From Chloroflexota bacterium (GTDB lineage: Bacteria; Chloroflexota; Dormibacteria; Aeolococcales; Aeolococcaceae): a DNA stretch of 50,624 bases. The stretch covers positions 93,025-143,648 of the forward strand of contig VBIQ01000009.1 of the NCBI GenBank assembly GCA_005880985.1. The letters run 5' to 3'. The notes under the pieces were generated by a model. It was not told the DNA's origin, did no database searches, and saw only the letters and a list, made by a program, of their open reading frames with translations. A program made the translations under genes and the position numbers. Shown here piece by piece: positions 1 to 8,502 of this stretch; the stretch's first letter is position 1; each line of letters opens with the position of its first letter.

Positions 1-285
1 AACCTGCGCCTGCTGAGCTGCGGTGACAGCACCTTCAAGTACGACCTGGGAAGCGAGGACGAGGACGGCAACCAGGACTCGACCATCTCGGTCTTCAGCC
101 GCGACGGCGCGGGCACAGTACGCCACTTCTACACCGCCCATCCGATGATGGCGGAGGACATCAACCAGCGCGGCCTCGACCAGCTGTGTGCGGTCTGGGA
201 GGTGCTCGACCTCACCCCCCACGGACGCGGCGACTGGTACGCCGACCTCGCCTACGGCACCAAGGCGTTCGCCGAGGTGGGCTAG
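1..285 (+). CDS. DUF899 family thioredoxin-like protein, C-terminal part
   Basis: The frame is open from base 1 to a TAG at 283-285, so the gene enters from the left and only its last 94 codons are visible. The segment VFSRDGAGTVRHFYTAHP, followed by LDLTPHGRGDWY, is the typical end of DUF899 proteins, thioredoxin-fold proteins of unknown substrate common in actinobacteria and soil bacteria. The active-site half of the fold lies outside the window, so catalytic residues cannot be checked. The stop codon overlaps that of the convergent oxidase gene by two bases (shared CTAG), leaving no room for a separate terminator. Confidence 0.75.
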   Translation, partial: NLRLLSCGDSTFKYDLGSEDEDGNQDSTISVFSRDGAGTVRHFYTAHPMMAEDINQRGLDQLCAVWEVLDLTPHGRGDWYADLAYGTKAFAEVG

Positions 286-2447
286 TCGCGGCGTCGCGTC
301 GGGAGCGGCCGGCGGCGCGCCCAGACCATCATCGCGAAAGCGCCGGTCAGAACGGCCGCTGCGCCGAGGGCACCGAGGGTGCGCCGGTCAGGCTGGCCGC
401 TCGCCGCTGATCCCGACAGCGTCGCGTCGCCGAGCCGAGCAGCCGGTGCTGCGGGTGCCGCCTGCGCCCGCACGCCCGTCGGGCCACCCTGAGGTGCGGC
501 CCTGCCCGCCGGCGACGTCGCCGCGCCGCGCGTTGTGAACGCCGGCGCGGCCGCGGCCGATCCGCGTGCCCATGCAGGTGGCGGCGCCCCCACGAATGTC
601 TGCACCGCGGTGGACGGGATCAGGCTCGAGCCCGATCGCTTGTCGACGAAGAGCAGGTAGGGGCCTGCCGGCAGCACGGCTCGGTTGGTGGGGACCATGA
701 CCGTCACCGTCGAGTGGCTGCGCCCCACGACAGGAAGCTCCACGGTGCGCTGGTCGCCGTCGACCAGATGGGTGATCGACGTGTTGCGCGCCAGCACGAC
801 CTTGGAGATGGAAGCCGCGTCGGAGGTGGCGATCGTCACCGCACTGCCGTATCCGAGCGCAGCCGGAGCCCTGGCGATGGTGGGGCGCTGGGCAGCGAAG
901 TACGGCGGGTAGTAGATCTCGAACGACGGATCCTTCTCGTTGTTCGCCGTCACCCCGCCGGGGACGCTCCCCTGTGTCCCATATCCGTTGGGGATGGGGG
1001 AATGGCCACCGACCAGCACGCTACCGTCGGGAAGAAGCTCGGCGGTGTTGTGATACGTGCGGTCGCGATGGCCGCTCGCCATGGCCGTCCAGGTGTTCGT
1101 CTCCGGATTGAACAGCTCGGCCTGGTGCACCGGGATCTCATATCCGGGTCCCACGACACCGTCCTGCTGGGCTCCCGAGAAGGCCATCACCGTCTCGTCG
1201 GGCAGCACAACCCCGGTCGAATACCAACGCCGGTTCTGGAGGTTGCCCGTCTGTCGGGTGGAGAGCTTGTCGTGGCCGCCGCTGACGTCGATGGTGGTGA
1301 CGGTGCTCGCGTCGTTGGCGACGTAGCTTCCCGGTGTGGTGCCGAAGACGCCGCCCGCCGAGAGGAACGACGCGCTCGAGTAGGGGGAGGTCAGCGGCAG
1401 CATGATCGAGAAGGTCGACCCCTTGAACCCCGGGTAGTCGGTGCCGATGCCAGGGATGTCGAGGTTGGTCCATGTCTTGGTCGCCGGGTCATACACGGCG
1501 GCGATGTTCCACGTCGCCTCGTCGTACGACTGCCCGTCGGGGTTGAAGGTCTGCCCGCCGGCGTCGTAGTACACCTTGCCGTCGGGAAGCAGGTGTAGGC
1601 GCGGAAAGAGCGGCAGTGAGTGGTCGGCCGCCGGGCCGTTGTACGTCCACGATCCGCTCTTCGGGTCATAGGTCTCGGTCTGGGTCACGTTGGTGCCCGA
1701 GTTCGCCGGGGCATCGGAGTAGGCAGGCTTGATGAGCTTGGTCACCCCGCTCGCCACGAAGACACTGTTGTCGCCGAGGGTGACCGTGGAGGGATACCAG
1801 CGGCCGACCTTCATCTGTCCGCTCTGCGACCAGCGGCCGGATGCGGGGTCGAAGATGCGGGTGTTCTTCAGCCCCTGCAGCTCGGACACGCCGAGGTCGG
1901 TCCCCGGGATGCCGGGCTCGTCGTAATAGTCGGTCCCGCCGGTGGCCATCACCCGTCCGTCAGCGAGCTGGGTCAATGCCGAACAGAACAGCGCGTCGCT
2001 CGACCCCTGGGTGTAGGGCGTTCCGGGCAGGAGGAGATCGGGCGGCGGGTTGGTGCCGCCGCCGTCGACCGGCGACGGCTTGGCCCAGCTGCGTCGAGCC
2101 AGGTCGAGGATCCGGCTCTGGTCGGAGGCTGCGACGGCGCCGAACTGGAGAGTGGTGCTGGCGCTGGAACGCTCGGATCCCTCGAGACCGTTCCAGTAGA
2201 GGATCCGGCCGTCGGCGAGGACCGCGGCCGAGACCGCGGTGGGGACGCACCTGCCGGCCCGGCTGTCCTGCGCCGTGCAGGGTGTGCTGCCGCTGGGCAG
2301 GCCGGGCTCCTGGAACGGTTCGCTGAAGCTCCCCACCTGAGCCTGGGCGGTGGCCGCGGCTTGGGTCGAAGCCGCCGCCAGGGGCGTGATGGCGGCGGCC
2401 GCCAGCCCGGCGGTCGCGATGAGCACCTGGCCGCGACGAGTGGTCAC
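282..2447 (-). CDS. Secreted galactose-oxidase-like copper radical oxidase with C-terminal membrane anchor
   Basis: A 721-residue protein with an N-terminal signal peptide (about residues 1-35), a kelch-type beta-propeller (about 65-510), a DUF1929 Ig-like domain (about 520-625), a Pro/Ala-rich linker and a C-terminal hydrophobic helix followed by a basic tail. The copper-radical residues known from galactose oxidase and GlxA all have counterparts: Cys155 in ALFCSALTQ, Tyr218 in RWYPST, Tyr465-His466 in RTYHNT and His560 in SITHLVDGDQR. That predicts an active Cys-Tyr-crosslinked oxidase acting on extracellular sugars or aldehydes; the substrate is unknown. The family is usually simply secreted, so the anchor helix (about 690-710) is notable. 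It lacks the LPNTA motif found on other secreted proteins in this window. Confidence 0.85.
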   Translation of the reverse strand: MTTRRGQVLIATAGLAAAAITPLAAASTQAAATAQAQVGSFSEPFQEPGLPSGSTPCTAQDSRAGRCVPTAVSAAVLADGRILYWNGLEGSERSSASTTLQFGAVAASDQSRILDLARRSWAKPSPVDGGGTNPPPDLLLPGTPYTQGSSDALFCSALTQLADGRVMATGGTDYYDEPGIPGTDLGVSELQGLKNTRIFDPASGRWSQSGQMKVGRWYPSTVTLGDNSVFVASGVTKLIKPAYSDAPANSGTNVTQTETYDPKSGSWTYNGPAADHSLPLFPRLHLLPDGKVYYDAGGQTFNPDGQSYDEATWNIAAVYDPATKTWTNLDIPGIGTDYPGFKGSTFSIMLPLTSPYSSASFLSAGGVFGTTPGSYVANDASTVTTIDVSGGHDKLSTRQTGNLQNRRWYSTGVVLPDETVMAFSGAQQDGVVGPGYEIPVHQAELFNPETNTWTAMASGHRDRTYHNTAELLPDGSVLVGGHSPIPNGYGTQGSVPGGVTANNEKDPSFEIYYPPYFAAQRPTIARAPAALGYGSAVTIATSDAASISKVVLARNTSITHLVDGDQRTVELPVVGRSHSTVTVMVPTNRAVLPAGPYLLFVDKRSGSSLIPSTAVQTFVGAPPPAWARGSAAAAPAFTTRGAATSPAGRAAPQGGPTGVRAQAAPAAPAARLGDATLSGSAASGQPDRRTLGALGAAAVLTGAFAMMVWARRRPLPTRRRD

Positions 2448-2548
2448 CGGATTCCCCTCGATTCCCTCCAGCGGACGCTGACATGGGGGAAAGACAGCCG
2501 CCGCGGCGATTCGTGTCGGGCGGAGGCGAGGGGTATGGTTCCTACCCG

Positions 2549-3094
2549 ATGAGGCGGTTCGCCGACATGTTCATCGACCCCGACCAGGACCCGCGCCCCG
2601 ACCCGCCGGACCTAGGCGACGAGCGCGCCACCCTCGTCGCCTTCCTGCGCTGGCAGCGCGACACCCTGGAGCTGAAGTGCAGTGGCCTCGACGCCGCCGA
2701 CTTGGCGCGTCGCACGGTGGATCCGTCCACGCTGTCGCTGCTCGGGTTGGTGCGCCACATGGCCGAGGTGGAGCGCGGCTGGTTCCGGCGGACGATGGCC
2801 GGACAGGACGCGCCGCCGTATTTCTACTCCGCGAGCAACCGCGACGGAGACTTCGATGGCGCGGTGGCCGATCCCGAGGTGGTCGCGGAGGGGTGGAGGG
2901 TGTGGAAGGCCGAGATCGCCTTTGCGGAGGGGTTCGTAGCCCAGGCGCCCGATCTCGACGTCACCGGGAACCGACGCGACGGAGGCGCGGTCTCGCTGCG
3001 CTGGGTGCTGGTGCACATGATCGAGGAGTACGCGCGGCACAACGGGCACGCCGATCTGTTGCGGCAGCGGATCGACGGTGCGGTGGGTCAGTAG
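2549..3094 (+). CDS. DinB family protein (DUF664)
   Basis: A 181-residue four-helix DinB-like protein. The sequence contains the family's helix-start pattern (LVAFLRWQRDTLELKC), then LLGLVRHMAEVERGWFRR and a late VLVHMIEEYARHNGHADLLR. The His in RHMAEVE and in HNGHAD match the usual metal-ligand triad of the fold. Such proteins are often thiol-dependent enzymes (mycothiol or bacillithiol) or of unknown function; no substrate can be assigned. The ATG at 2549 was chosen because the longer reading upstream is Gly/Arg-rich and not family-like. A 7-bp inverted repeat follows the stop. Confidence 0.75.
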   Translation: MRRFADMFIDPDQDPRPDPPDLGDERATLVAFLRWQRDTLELKCSGLDAADLARRTVDPSTLSLLGLVRHMAEVERGWFRRTMAGQDAPPYFYSASNRDGDFDGAVADPEVVAEGWRVWKAEIAFAEGFVAQAPDLDVTGNRRDGGAVSLRWVLVHMIEEYARHNGHADLLRQRIDGAVGQ

Positions 3095-3105
3095 CCGGGC
3101 CGATC

Positions 3106-3125
3106 GTCACATCGCACCATGTGAC
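3106..3125. promoter_or_regulatory. Inverted repeat between DinB and amidase genes
   Basis: Perfect 7-bp arms GTCACAT and ATGTGAC around a 6-nt spacer, 12 bp after the DinB stop codon. No T-run follows, so an operator for the downstream promoter is as likely as a weak terminator. Confidence 0.4.
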
Positions 3126-3177
3126 AGTGCTCGCTGCAGTCCAGCCTGGCCCTTCCCGAGTCGATTGCGCCATCGAT

Positions 3178-3206
3178 TTGACTCGCGAAGCTGATACCAA
3201 TACTAT
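3178..3206 (+). promoter_or_regulatory. Sigma70-like promoter for the small ORF and amidase
   Basis: TTGACT at 3178-3183 is separated by exactly 17 bp from TACTAT at 3201-3206, in a stretch clearly AT-richer than its surroundings. The predicted transcript would start near 3213 and carry about 65 nt of leader before the ATG at 3278. Confidence 0.5.
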
Positions 3207-3277
3207 CAATTGCGATCGCGGCACGCCTGCGCACTTCGCCGTGCGGCGGCGAAGCCGGAAGGAAGGGAGAAATCGGC

Positions 3278-3496
3278 ATGGCGGCATTACCCGGGTCTCT
3301 TCTGGCTGCTGCCCTGCGTGCCAGGCGCAGTGCGCTCGCACACGGGGCGCCGGCACAGGGGTTCCAACCGCCCGACAGGACGCGTCAGGGTAGCCTCGAC
3401 CCGCAAACGGTCGCCGAGTTCATCGCCTACGACATCCCCTTCGCCACACCGCCCGCGGTCGGCTTCACCTTCCCAGCGCAGGTGCGACGTGGCTGA
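3278..3496 (+). CDS. Small protein coupled to the amidase gene
   Basis: A 72-residue ORF starting at an ATG preceded by a purine-rich ribosome binding region (GGAAGGAAGGGAG, about 3259-3271). Its end overlaps the GTG start of the amidase by 8 bp, the arrangement expected for translational coupling. The second half (TVAEFIAYDIPFATPPAVGF) has a non-random composition, and the first half is Ala/Leu/Arg rich without a clear signal peptide. I do not recognise the family. It could be an accessory or folding partner of the amidase, or merely a leader ORF that delivers ribosomes to the amidase start. Confidence 0.55.
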   Translation: MAALPGSLLAAALRARRSALAHGAPAQGFQPPDRTRQGSLDPQTVAEFIAYDIPFATPPAVGFTFPAQVRRG

Positions 3497-5018
3497 CGGC
3501 GTCGTGCGCCGCGACGTTCTCAAAGCGGGGACGGCGGGCGCGGTGTGGCTCGGCGGCCTCCCACTGGCAACGCTGCTCCACAGCGTCCCAGCCGTCACCA
3601 CTGTCGGCCACCTTCCCGCGTCCGGGCCACTTCCGCAAAGCGCGGACGACCTCGCCTACCTCAGCATCGCCCAAGCATCGCAGTTGATCAGGGCTCGCAA
3701 GCTCTCGCCCGTCGACCTGCTCGACGCCTGCCTTCATCGCATCGGTCGATTCGAGCCGAAGGTCAGTGCCTGGATTCGACTGCTTGCCGACGACGCGCGC
3801 GCTCAAGCAAAGGCGTCCGCCGCGCGGGCGGCGCACCGCGCCCTGCTGTCGCCACTGGACGGCATCCCCATCGCCATCAAGGACCTGTACGACCAGAAAG
3901 GCGTGCGGACCACGGCCGGCTCGAAGGTGCTCGCTGATGCCCCGCCCGCAGCTGCCGACTCCACCGTGGTGGCGAGACTCCGGCGCGCGGGAAGCGTCCT
4001 GCTCGGGAAGGTCAACACGCACGAGTTCGCCTACGGGGTCTGGACGCCGCCGACATCCAATCCGTGGGAGCTGAGCCACATCCCTGGTGGCTCCAGCGGC
4101 GGATCGGGGGCGGCATTGTCGGCCGGGATGTGCCTCGGGGCCACCGGCTCGGACACGGGCGGGTCGATCCGGATCCCCTCCTCGCTCTGCGGTACCGTCG
4201 GCATCAAGCCCACCTTTGGGCGCGTCAGCAAGGCCGGGCTGATCCCACTGGCCTGGAGCCTCGACCACGCCGGACCGATGGCCCGGACGGTGGAGGATTG
4301 CGCGCTGCTGCTCAACGCCATCGCCGGACCCGATCCGCAGGATCCGAGCACGTCACCGGTGCTCGCTCCCGACTTCAGCGCAGGGATCGGGCGACCCGTC
4401 CGCGGTTTCCGCGTCGGCGTGCCGACCTCCGTGTTCTTCGATGGTGCCGAGGCCGGAACCGAGGCCGCGGTGCGGGCCGCCGTTCCAGTCCTCCAGAAGT
4501 TGGGTGTGCACGTGGTACCCCTCACGGTGCCCGCCACCCAGAACGTTGCCGCCACCTCGTATCTGATCATCCAGCTCAGCGAGCCGTTGGCCGCGCACGA
4601 GTATTACCTGAGGCGCCGTCCGCAGGATTACCAGACACAGACGCAGCTCTTCTTCGGGCTGGACGCCGAGTGGGCCGCCCAGCACTACCTGCGGGCTCAG
4701 CGCATTCGAACGATCAATATCGCGCAATGGGTGGACATCTTCGGCGGCGTCGACGCAGTCCTCACGCCCACCACACCACGTCCGGCGCCCACCAAGCAGG
4801 AAGCCCAGGCCACCGGCGTCATCGATCTCGTCAACTACACGTCGCTCTTCGACTTGAACGGCTGTCCGTCAATCTCCGTGCCGGCGGGCTTCAGTGGAGG
4901 CCTGCCCGTCGGGCTGATGCTCTCGGCACGGCCCTTCGATGAAGTGCGCCTGCTGCAGCTCGCATACGCCTACCAGCAGGCGACCGGCTTCAACGCCCGC
5001 CGTCCCGCCCTCTCCTGA
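3489..5018 (+). CDS. Tat-exported amidase (amidase signature family)
   Basis: A 509-residue amidase signature enzyme that should hydrolyse amide bonds outside the membrane. The N-terminus VVRRDVLKAGTAGAVWLGG is a twin-arginine signal. The catalytic Ser-cisSer-Lys triad is visible: Lys131 in AIKDLYD, Ser202 in GGSSGGSGAA and nucleophile Ser226 in GSDTGGSIR. GTG at 3489 is chosen as start because it sits just before the Tat signal; further upstream the frame gives only Arg/Ser-rich sequence. The start lies inside the preceding small ORF. Substrate cannot be inferred from sequence. The end is convergent with the PPOX gene 35 bp away. Confidence 0.88.
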   Translation: MADGVVRRDVLKAGTAGAVWLGGLPLATLLHSVPAVTTVGHLPASGPLPQSADDLAYLSIAQASQLIRARKLSPVDLLDACLHRIGRFEPKVSAWIRLLADDARAQAKASAARAAHRALLSPLDGIPIAIKDLYDQKGVRTTAGSKVLADAPPAAADSTVVARLRRAGSVLLGKVNTHEFAYGVWTPPTSNPWELSHIPGGSSGGSGAALSAGMCLGATGSDTGGSIRIPSSLCGTVGIKPTFGRVSKAGLIPLAWSLDHAGPMARTVEDCALLLNAIAGPDPQDPSTSPVLAPDFSAGIGRPVRGFRVGVPTSVFFDGAEAGTEAAVRAAVPVLQKLGVHVVPLTVPATQNVAATSYLIIQLSEPLAAHEYYLRRRPQDYQTQTQLFFGLDAEWAAQHYLRAQRIRTINIAQWVDIFGGVDAVLTPTTPRPAPTKQEAQATGVIDLVNYTSLFDLNGCPSISVPAGFSGGLPVGLMLSARPFDEVRLLQLAYAYQQATGFNARRPALS

Positions 5019-5053
5019 CGGGCATCCGATCGGCTCGACGCGACCGATATCTG

Positions 5054-5542
5054 CTATGGACTAGGCGTTCCAACGCCGCTGGGTACGATCTCCAGATAGG
5101 TCGTCTGGACGCCCAGCGACGTCCCGATGGCTTCGTACACTCGCCTACCCCATCCGCGGTTGGAGCGTAGAGCAGCCTCAGCGCGGACCGCCTCACTGGG
5201 TTCCAGCACTCTTCCGGTTCCCTCGGCGAGCGTGCCCAGCGGCTTCCCGCGCGCATTGCAGGGGCAGACGCGCACCCGGCGATCGCGGTGGAGTCGCCTC
5301 ACCTTCCCCGCGTCGGCAAGGCTGCGGACGTAGAGCCGTCCGTCGTCGAGCCCGAACCACACCGGGGTCGGCACAGGCTGGCCGGATCGACGGAACGTCA
5401 CCAGCAAACAATACCGGTGACCACGCAGTGCGTCGAAGCCGTCCGCGGTTCCGGTGCGATAAGCCACTTCGTGGGCGCGGGGATCTCTGAGCCGGTCGTA
5501 CAGGCGGTCCTGACGCTTGGCCAGACGGTGCACCAACCCCAT
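5054..5542 (-). CDS. PPOX-class split-barrel oxidoreductase, probably F420- or FMN-dependent
   Basis: A 162-residue protein with the family pattern YCLLVTFRRSGQPVPTPVWF, then DDGRLYVRS, GKVRRLHRDRRVRVCPC and a C-terminal TTYLEIVP strand. These split-barrel proteins bind F420 or FMN and reduce small substrates. It is a paralogue of the gene at 46836-47330, sharing the order of motifs and the basic N-terminal helix (VHRLAKRQDRLYDRLRDPRAHEVA). It begins 10 bp after the stop of the alpha/beta hydrolase gene and is probably co-transcribed with it. ATG 5542 fits the family better than the ATG 45 bp upstream, which lies inside the hydrolase gene. Confidence 0.78.
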   Translation of the reverse strand: MGLVHRLAKRQDRLYDRLRDPRAHEVAYRTGTADGFDALRGHRYCLLVTFRRSGQPVPTPVWFGLDDGRLYVRSLADAGKVRRLHRDRRVRVCPCNARGKPLGTLAEGTGRVLEPSEAVRAEAALRSNRGWGRRVYEAIGTSLGVQTTYLEIVPSGVGTPSP

Positions 5543-5552
5543 CAAGCCGCCA

Positions 5553-6797
5553 CTAGCCTTTCGGGAAGCTGCGTGCCAGGGCATCACGCATGCGGCTGTA
5601 GACCAGGGGGTGGTCGAGCAGATCGAAGTGCGTCAGCCCGCCGACGTGCACCACGCTCTCCGGCGGCACCGGGATCGAGCGTTCGCGGCAGCGGCCACCG
5701 GCGCTCTCGGTGCGCACCATGAGGTCGCCGACCAGCCATCCCAGCGGCTGCGACGGATCCCGGGTGATGGTCGCGGTGAGGAAGGTGTGGGTGCAGCCGG
5801 GAAGCATGGGAACCTCCCCGCGCCGGTCATCGAAGAGGGCGGCGGGATCCTCGCCGCGCCAGTCGTCGTCGCGAAGGTAGCCGTGGCGAAGATCGCGGAT
5901 GCCCGCGCTGCGCGAGTCGAGGATGTCGGCGAAGGCACGGGATTCGGGCAGAGCACGCAGCGCCCAGGCAGTGGCGTGGACTGCCTTCTCCAGCGGCGCC
6001 CCGGTGTGCGGCGTGCCGAGCGTCACGAGGTGGCGGACACGCGACGGCCATGTGCACCCGGAGGACAGCGCCTGGTGGCATGCCGAGCGGGCCACCAGGC
6101 CGCCCACCGAGTGGCCGATGAGCACCACATCGTCGAGCCCGACCGGCCATGCCTCGATGAGTGATTCGAGGAGGTCGGCGAGGCGCCGACCGTTCTCGCT
6201 GACGTGGAGACCGGTGTTGTAGCGGATGTCGACGGGAGTGAGATCGAGGTCCGCCCGGAGGCGGACACCGAAGGGCCGGCGGTCCCTGCCGCTGTGCCGG
6301 TCGGTGCCCCGCCGCCACCACTCCTCCGACTCCATCAATCCGTGCAGAAACACGGCGACCCGGGGAGTCGGCCGTGGAAAGGCGCGGCGCAGCGCGCCCG
6401 CGGTACAGGCGACGTCGGCCCCGTGCCGGCGGACTGCCATGGGGATGGCGAGGTCGCTGTTGCGTTCCTCGAGGCGATCGCCGATGAAGGCGTTGGCGAC
6501 GCTAATTGCCAGCCGGCCACGCCGCGAGCGGCTCACCGGACGCACATCGGCATCGCCGCCGGCGCGGCGGATCGCTGCCGCGGCCACTGTGGAGCCACGC
6601 ACGGTCGCGATGCGAAGGGCGGAGTACAAGGCTCCCGAGATCCCGTCGTGGACCGCACGGCTGGGCGCAGCTCCGACACCGACGTTCGCGAAGACACGAC
6701 GTGCGACCGCGGCGTGAAGCGACTGCGCGGGAGTGATCGCCAAACGGTCAACCGCCTCGCCGGCCGCCTCGGCCAGTGCGCTCAGCTCGTTCGCCAT
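5553..6797 (-). CDS. PGAP1/lipase-like alpha/beta hydrolase
   Basis: A 414-residue hydrolase. The oxyanion/strand motif VAVFLHGLMESEEWW is followed by the nucleophile elbow GHSVGG, by LVTLGTPHTGAPLEK typical of triacylglycerol lipase/PGAP1-like esterases, and by a late HVGGLTHFDLLDHPLVY supplying the catalytic His. The N-terminal 150 residues are helical and family-specific. There is no signal peptide, so it is probably cytoplasmic. ATG 6797 is chosen; upstream codons are Arg/Pro-rich and unlike protein. The PPOX gene follows after 10 bp. Substrate is unknown; lipid esters are plausible. Confidence 0.8.
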   Translation of the reverse strand: MANELSALAEAAGEAVDRLAITPAQSLHAAVARRVFANVGVGAAPSRAVHDGISGALYSALRIATVRGSTVAAAAIRRAGGDADVRPVSRSRRGRLAISVANAFIGDRLEERNSDLAIPMAVRRHGADVACTAGALRRAFPRPTPRVAVFLHGLMESEEWWRRGTDRHSGRDRRPFGVRLRADLDLTPVDIRYNTGLHVSENGRRLADLLESLIEAWPVGLDDVVLIGHSVGGLVARSACHQALSSGCTWPSRVRHLVTLGTPHTGAPLEKAVHATAWALRALPESRAFADILDSRSAGIRDLRHGYLRDDDWRGEDPAALFDDRRGEVPMLPGCTHTFLTATITRDPSQPLGWLVGDLMVRTESAGGRCRERSIPVPPESVVHVGGLTHFDLLDHPLVYSRMRDALARSFPKG

Positions 6798-6951
6798 GGC
6801 TACTCTCCACTCATACGGACTCGTACGCGGTCGCGCCGGATGTCGAGAACGCCGCTGTCCCCCGAGACGTGGAGACCGCCGGGCGGCCGCGGGTCTCCGA
6901 TGGCAGGGAGTCTCGCACGTCCCCGTCGCCGGTGGCACACATGGCCCGTGG

Positions 6952-8502
6952 CTACGCGACGGTCGCGATCACCTCGCGCTGATCGAGCAGCGCCTGCGCC
7001 GCCGGCAGCGCCCGTGCCCGTTCGGCCGGCACCAGTCCGATGCGCGTTCGCCGGTCGACAAGATCGTCGACGCCCATCGCCCCTTCGTGCTCGACGCCGA
7101 AGAGGAGCTCGACGCCGAGCGGGGCAACGCCGTCCGCGATCGGTTCGAGCAGCGATCGGTCTCCGCCGGCGAGCGCCTCCACCGCGGGAGCCTCGGCACC
7201 GTAGCGCGCCACCAGCCGGGCCGGCGCCTCGATCCGTTCCAGCACCGAATGCGGCGCGGCGCCGGTCAGCGGCAGGGTTGCGGTCCGGCATCGACCGGCA
7301 CGCACATCCGGCCGCGAGGCAATGCGATCGACGGCGTCCTCGGCCATCCGGCGGTAGGTGGTCAGCTTGCCGCCGACGAGAGTCAGCACGCCGTTCTCGG
7401 GGTCCTCGATCAGCGCGTGCTTGCGCGATAGGTCGGCGGTGGCTCCGGCGCGTCCGGCGAGAAGCGGGCGCAGTCCGGCGAAGCGGCCGATCACATCGTC
7501 GCTCGTCAGCTCACACGACAGGGCTTGCGAGACGGTCGAGAGCAGGAACTCCTCCTCGTCGTCGGCGACCGGCGGCTCGTCGGGAATCGGCCCCTCGAAC
7601 GGCTCATCGGTCAGTCCGACCAGGACCCGCCCGTCGCTCATCGGCAGGGCGAAGGCCCAGCGATCCACCCGGCCGACCAGCAGCGAGAGCGACGCGCGCG
7701 GATCGCCGAGCCGGCTCGCAGGAACGATCAGGTGAGTGCCCTTGCTCGGCGACAGCTGCACATCGGGGCTCAGCGTCTGCGCCCACACCCCGGTGGCGTT
7801 GACGACGTGCCGTGCGCGAATGGTGAACGAGGCGCCGCTGCGTTCGTCGCGGCACTCGGCGCCGCCGCGATGCAGCTTGGCCGCCGCGCAGTAGGTGAGG
7901 ATCGCGGCCCCGTGTGCCGCCGCCGTCCGCGCCGCCGCGACCACCAGCCGGGCGTCGTCCTCCAGCTGCCCGTCCCAGTAGAGCACGGCCCCGCGCAGCC
8001 CGTCCTCGGAGAGCGCCGGCAACAGCCGCTGCGCCTCCAGCGGACTGATTCGTCGCGGTCGCGGAAGCAGGCGCGAGTCGGTCCGGGCGGCGATGCGCAG
8101 CGCGTTGCCCATGCGCACGCCGACCTGTGCCTTCAGCGCCATGCCGGTCGACACCCCGCGGTCGAAGGGAACCACGAACGGCAGCGCCCGGACCAGGTGC
8201 GGCGCGGTGACCGACATCAGGATGTGTCGCTCGCGCGCCGACTCCATCGCCAGCCCGAATCGACCCTTCGACAGGTACCGCAGCCCGCCGTGCGCGAGCT
8301 TGCTGCTCCAACGGCTGGTGCCGTTGGCCAGGTCGCGTCGTTCGACCAGGGCGACGGACAGCCCGCGGCTGGCGGCGTCGAGGGCCACTCCCACCCCGGT
8401 GATGCCGCCGCCGACCACCAGCACGTCGACCACCTCGCCGCCGGCGAGCCGCTCCATCTCCGCGGCGCGTCGCCGCGCGTTGAGCGAGGCCGACGCGTAC
8501 AT
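6952..8502 (-). CDS. glpD: Glycerol-3-phosphate dehydrogenase, FAD-dependent
   Basis: A 516-residue GlpD. The N-terminal dinucleotide motif VVGGGITGVGVALDAASRG is followed by SRWSSKLAHGGLRYL, which is diagnostic of the family, then by PSKGTHLIVP, GLRPLL and LVGGKLTTYRRMAEDAVD. It oxidises glycerol-3-phosphate to dihydroxyacetone phosphate at the membrane and passes electrons to quinone. Its ATG overlaps the TGA of the tetR gene by one base (TGATG), so the two are translated from one transcript. With alkyl-DHAP synthase transcribed divergently, the locus links DHAP supply to ether-lipid-type chemistry. The order glpD-tetR-flavoprotein matches M. tuberculosis Rv2249c-Rv2251. Confidence 0.92.
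   Translation of the reverse strand: MYASASLNARRRAAEMERLAGGEVVDVLVVGGGITGVGVALDAASRGLSVALVERRDLANGTSRWSSKLAHGGLRYLSKGRFGLAMESARERHILMSVTAPHLVRALPFVVPFDRGVSTGMALKAQVGVRMGNALRIAARTDSRLLPRPRRISPLEAQRLLPALSEDGLRGAVLYWDGQLEDDARLVVAAARTAAAHGAAILTYCAAAKLHRGGAECRDERSGASFTIRARHVVNATGVWAQTLSPDVQLSPSKGTHLIVPASRLGDPRASLSLLVGRVDRWAFALPMSDGRVLVGLTDEPFEGPIPDEPPVADDEEEFLLSTVSQALSCELTSDDVIGRFAGLRPLLAGRAGATADLSRKHALIEDPENGVLTLVGGKLTTYRRMAEDAVDRIASRPDVRAGRCRTATLPLTGAAPHSVLERIEAPARLVARYGAEAPAVEALAGGDRSLLEPIADGVAPLGVELLFGVEHEGAMGVDDLVDRRTRIGLVPAERARALPAAQALLDQREVIATVA

Noticed and set aside
1620..2552. Long open frame opposite the copper-radical oxidase
   Set aside because: It is a shadow of the GC-rich minus-strand gene; the product is Arg/Gly-rich and has no family features.
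3210..3488. Amidase start further upstream
   Set aside because: The upstream in-frame codons give Arg/Ser-rich sequence and overlap the separate small ORF; the Tat signal begins right after GTG 3489.
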